In this document: positions 12,999 to 13,422 of the stretch, one piece after another
How the letters are laid out: each line of letters begins with the position of its first letter
Position numbering within the stretch: the stretch's first letter is position 1
Assembly (NCBI GenBank): GCA_031555615.1
Contig: JAVBUF010000051.1
Span: 1-13,422 of the forward strand
Direction: 5' to 3'
Origin: UBA935 sp031555615
GTDB lineage: Bacteria; Bacillota; Clostridia; Lachnospirales; Lachnospiraceae
Length of the DNA stretch: 13,422 nt
Position numbers and translations under genes: made by a program
Notes under the pieces: generated by a model
What the model saw: the letters and a program-made list of their open reading frames with translations, nothing else
What the model was told of the DNA's origin: nothing
Database searches by the model: none

Positions 12999-13422
12999 TT
13001 AAATGTCCAACTGCAGCTGGATTTCCTGCTCTGCCTGCACCTTAAACTCTTCGATTTGAACCGGATTCAGTTCCGGCAGCTCTTCCAGCGATTTCACCCC
13101 AAAGCTGCGCAAAAACTCTTCGGTGGTTCCGAATAACAGCGGTCGCCCCGGGGCATCCATTCTTCCCACTTCACCGATCAAACCGAATTCAATCAGGCGG
13201 TTTACCGCATGGTCGCAGCTGACTCCTCTGATCTTCTCGATTTCCAGTCGGGTAATGGGCTGTTTATAGGCAATGATCGACAAGGTTTCCAGCAACGTAT
13301 CGGTCAGCACATATTTTCTGGGTGTTTTGGCAATCTTGATGAGATACTCATACATATCACCTTTGGTGCACATTTGGATGGAATCCTCCAGCTCCATCAG
13401 AGTAATCCCCCTGGATTCCCGG
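12999..13422 (-). CDS. scpB: Segregation and condensation protein B, 5' part outside the window
   Basis: ScpB is the winged-helix partner of ScpA in the bacterial SMC condensin complex, which organises and segregates chromosomes. The frame remains open to the right edge, giving the last 140 residues of a protein usually near 180-200. The visible part begins RESRGITLMELEDSIQMCT, which aligns with the end of the first winged-helix domain. An internal ATG at 13397 is therefore not the true start. The second winged-helix domain contains LLETLSIIAYKQPITRLEIEKIRGV, then GRMDAPGRPLLFGTTEEFLRSFGVKSLEELPEL, the ScpB hallmark. The C-terminus is a short acidic/glutamine-rich tail (EQEIQLQLDI). Confidence 0.96.
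   Translation of the reverse strand, partial: RESRGITLMELEDSIQMCTKGDMYEYLIKIAKTPRKYVLTDTLLETLSIIAYKQPITRLEIEKIRGVSCDHAVNRLIEFGLIGEVGRMDAPGRPLLFGTTEEFLRSFGVKSLEELPELNPVQIEEFKVQAEQEIQLQLDI

Noticed and set aside
12950..12999. Tiny reading frames between scpB and the carboxypeptidase gene, such as GTG AAG GAC... ending TAA, preceded by AAAGGG
   Set aside because: It is only eight codons, with no sign of a leader-peptide attenuator or hairpin. A chance ribosome-site-like sequence is likelier.

Overview
The window looks like chromosomal DNA of an anaerobic Firmicute, most likely a clostridium of the Lachnospiraceae type. The clues are fairly AT-rich intergenic DNA, strong GGAGG-type ribosome binding sites, the order HI0933-type flavoprotein - cmk - ispH - S1-domain protein, and a five-gene sodium-pumping biotin decarboxylase cluster. 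This placement comes from gene content, not from a database search. Every supportable gene lies on the minus strand, so transcription runs from high to low coordinates. Coding density is high. The only non-coding gaps above 100 bases are about 6235-6347 and 11553-11696. No tRNA, rRNA, CRISPR array, insertion sequence or phage gene was seen.

Reading in the direction of transcription, the right edge (12999-13422) holds the C-terminal part of scpB (chromosome condensation). It is followed by a D-alanyl-D-alanine carboxypeptidase of the DacF/PBP5 type (11697-12938). An AT-rich 144-base gap carries a likely extended -10 promoter, with a perfect 12-bp palindrome over the -35 position and a second palindrome in the leader.

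The second block (11552-6348) is the most distinctive part. It encodes a divergent 12S/MmdA-like acyl-CoA carboxyltransferase, an OadG-like subunit built as a lipoprotein, a free-standing biotin carrier, the OadB sodium pump, and an OadA/5S-type carboxyltransferase without its own biotin domain. One biotin carrier, one membrane pump and two different carboxyltransferases in a single operon suggest carboxyl transfer between an acyl-CoA and pyruvate/oxaloacetate, coupled to Na+ movement. The acyl-CoA substrate cannot be read from the sequence. The block ends in a strong hairpin terminator at about 6302-6334, whose U-tract also supplies the -35 box of the next promoter.

The third block (6234-1) appears to be one long operon from a consensus-like promoter (TTGACA-17-TATACT) with an operator-like inverted repeat at its start site. 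In order it encodes a TetR-family regulator, a MurR/RpiR-family regulator, an HI0933/BaiN-family flavoprotein, cytidylate kinase, IspH, a four-domain S1 protein and CheR, which is cut by the left edge. Genes are 8-28 bases apart or overlap, with no terminator visible between them. IspH and S1, fused in many clostridia as I recall, are here two overlapping genes in different frames.
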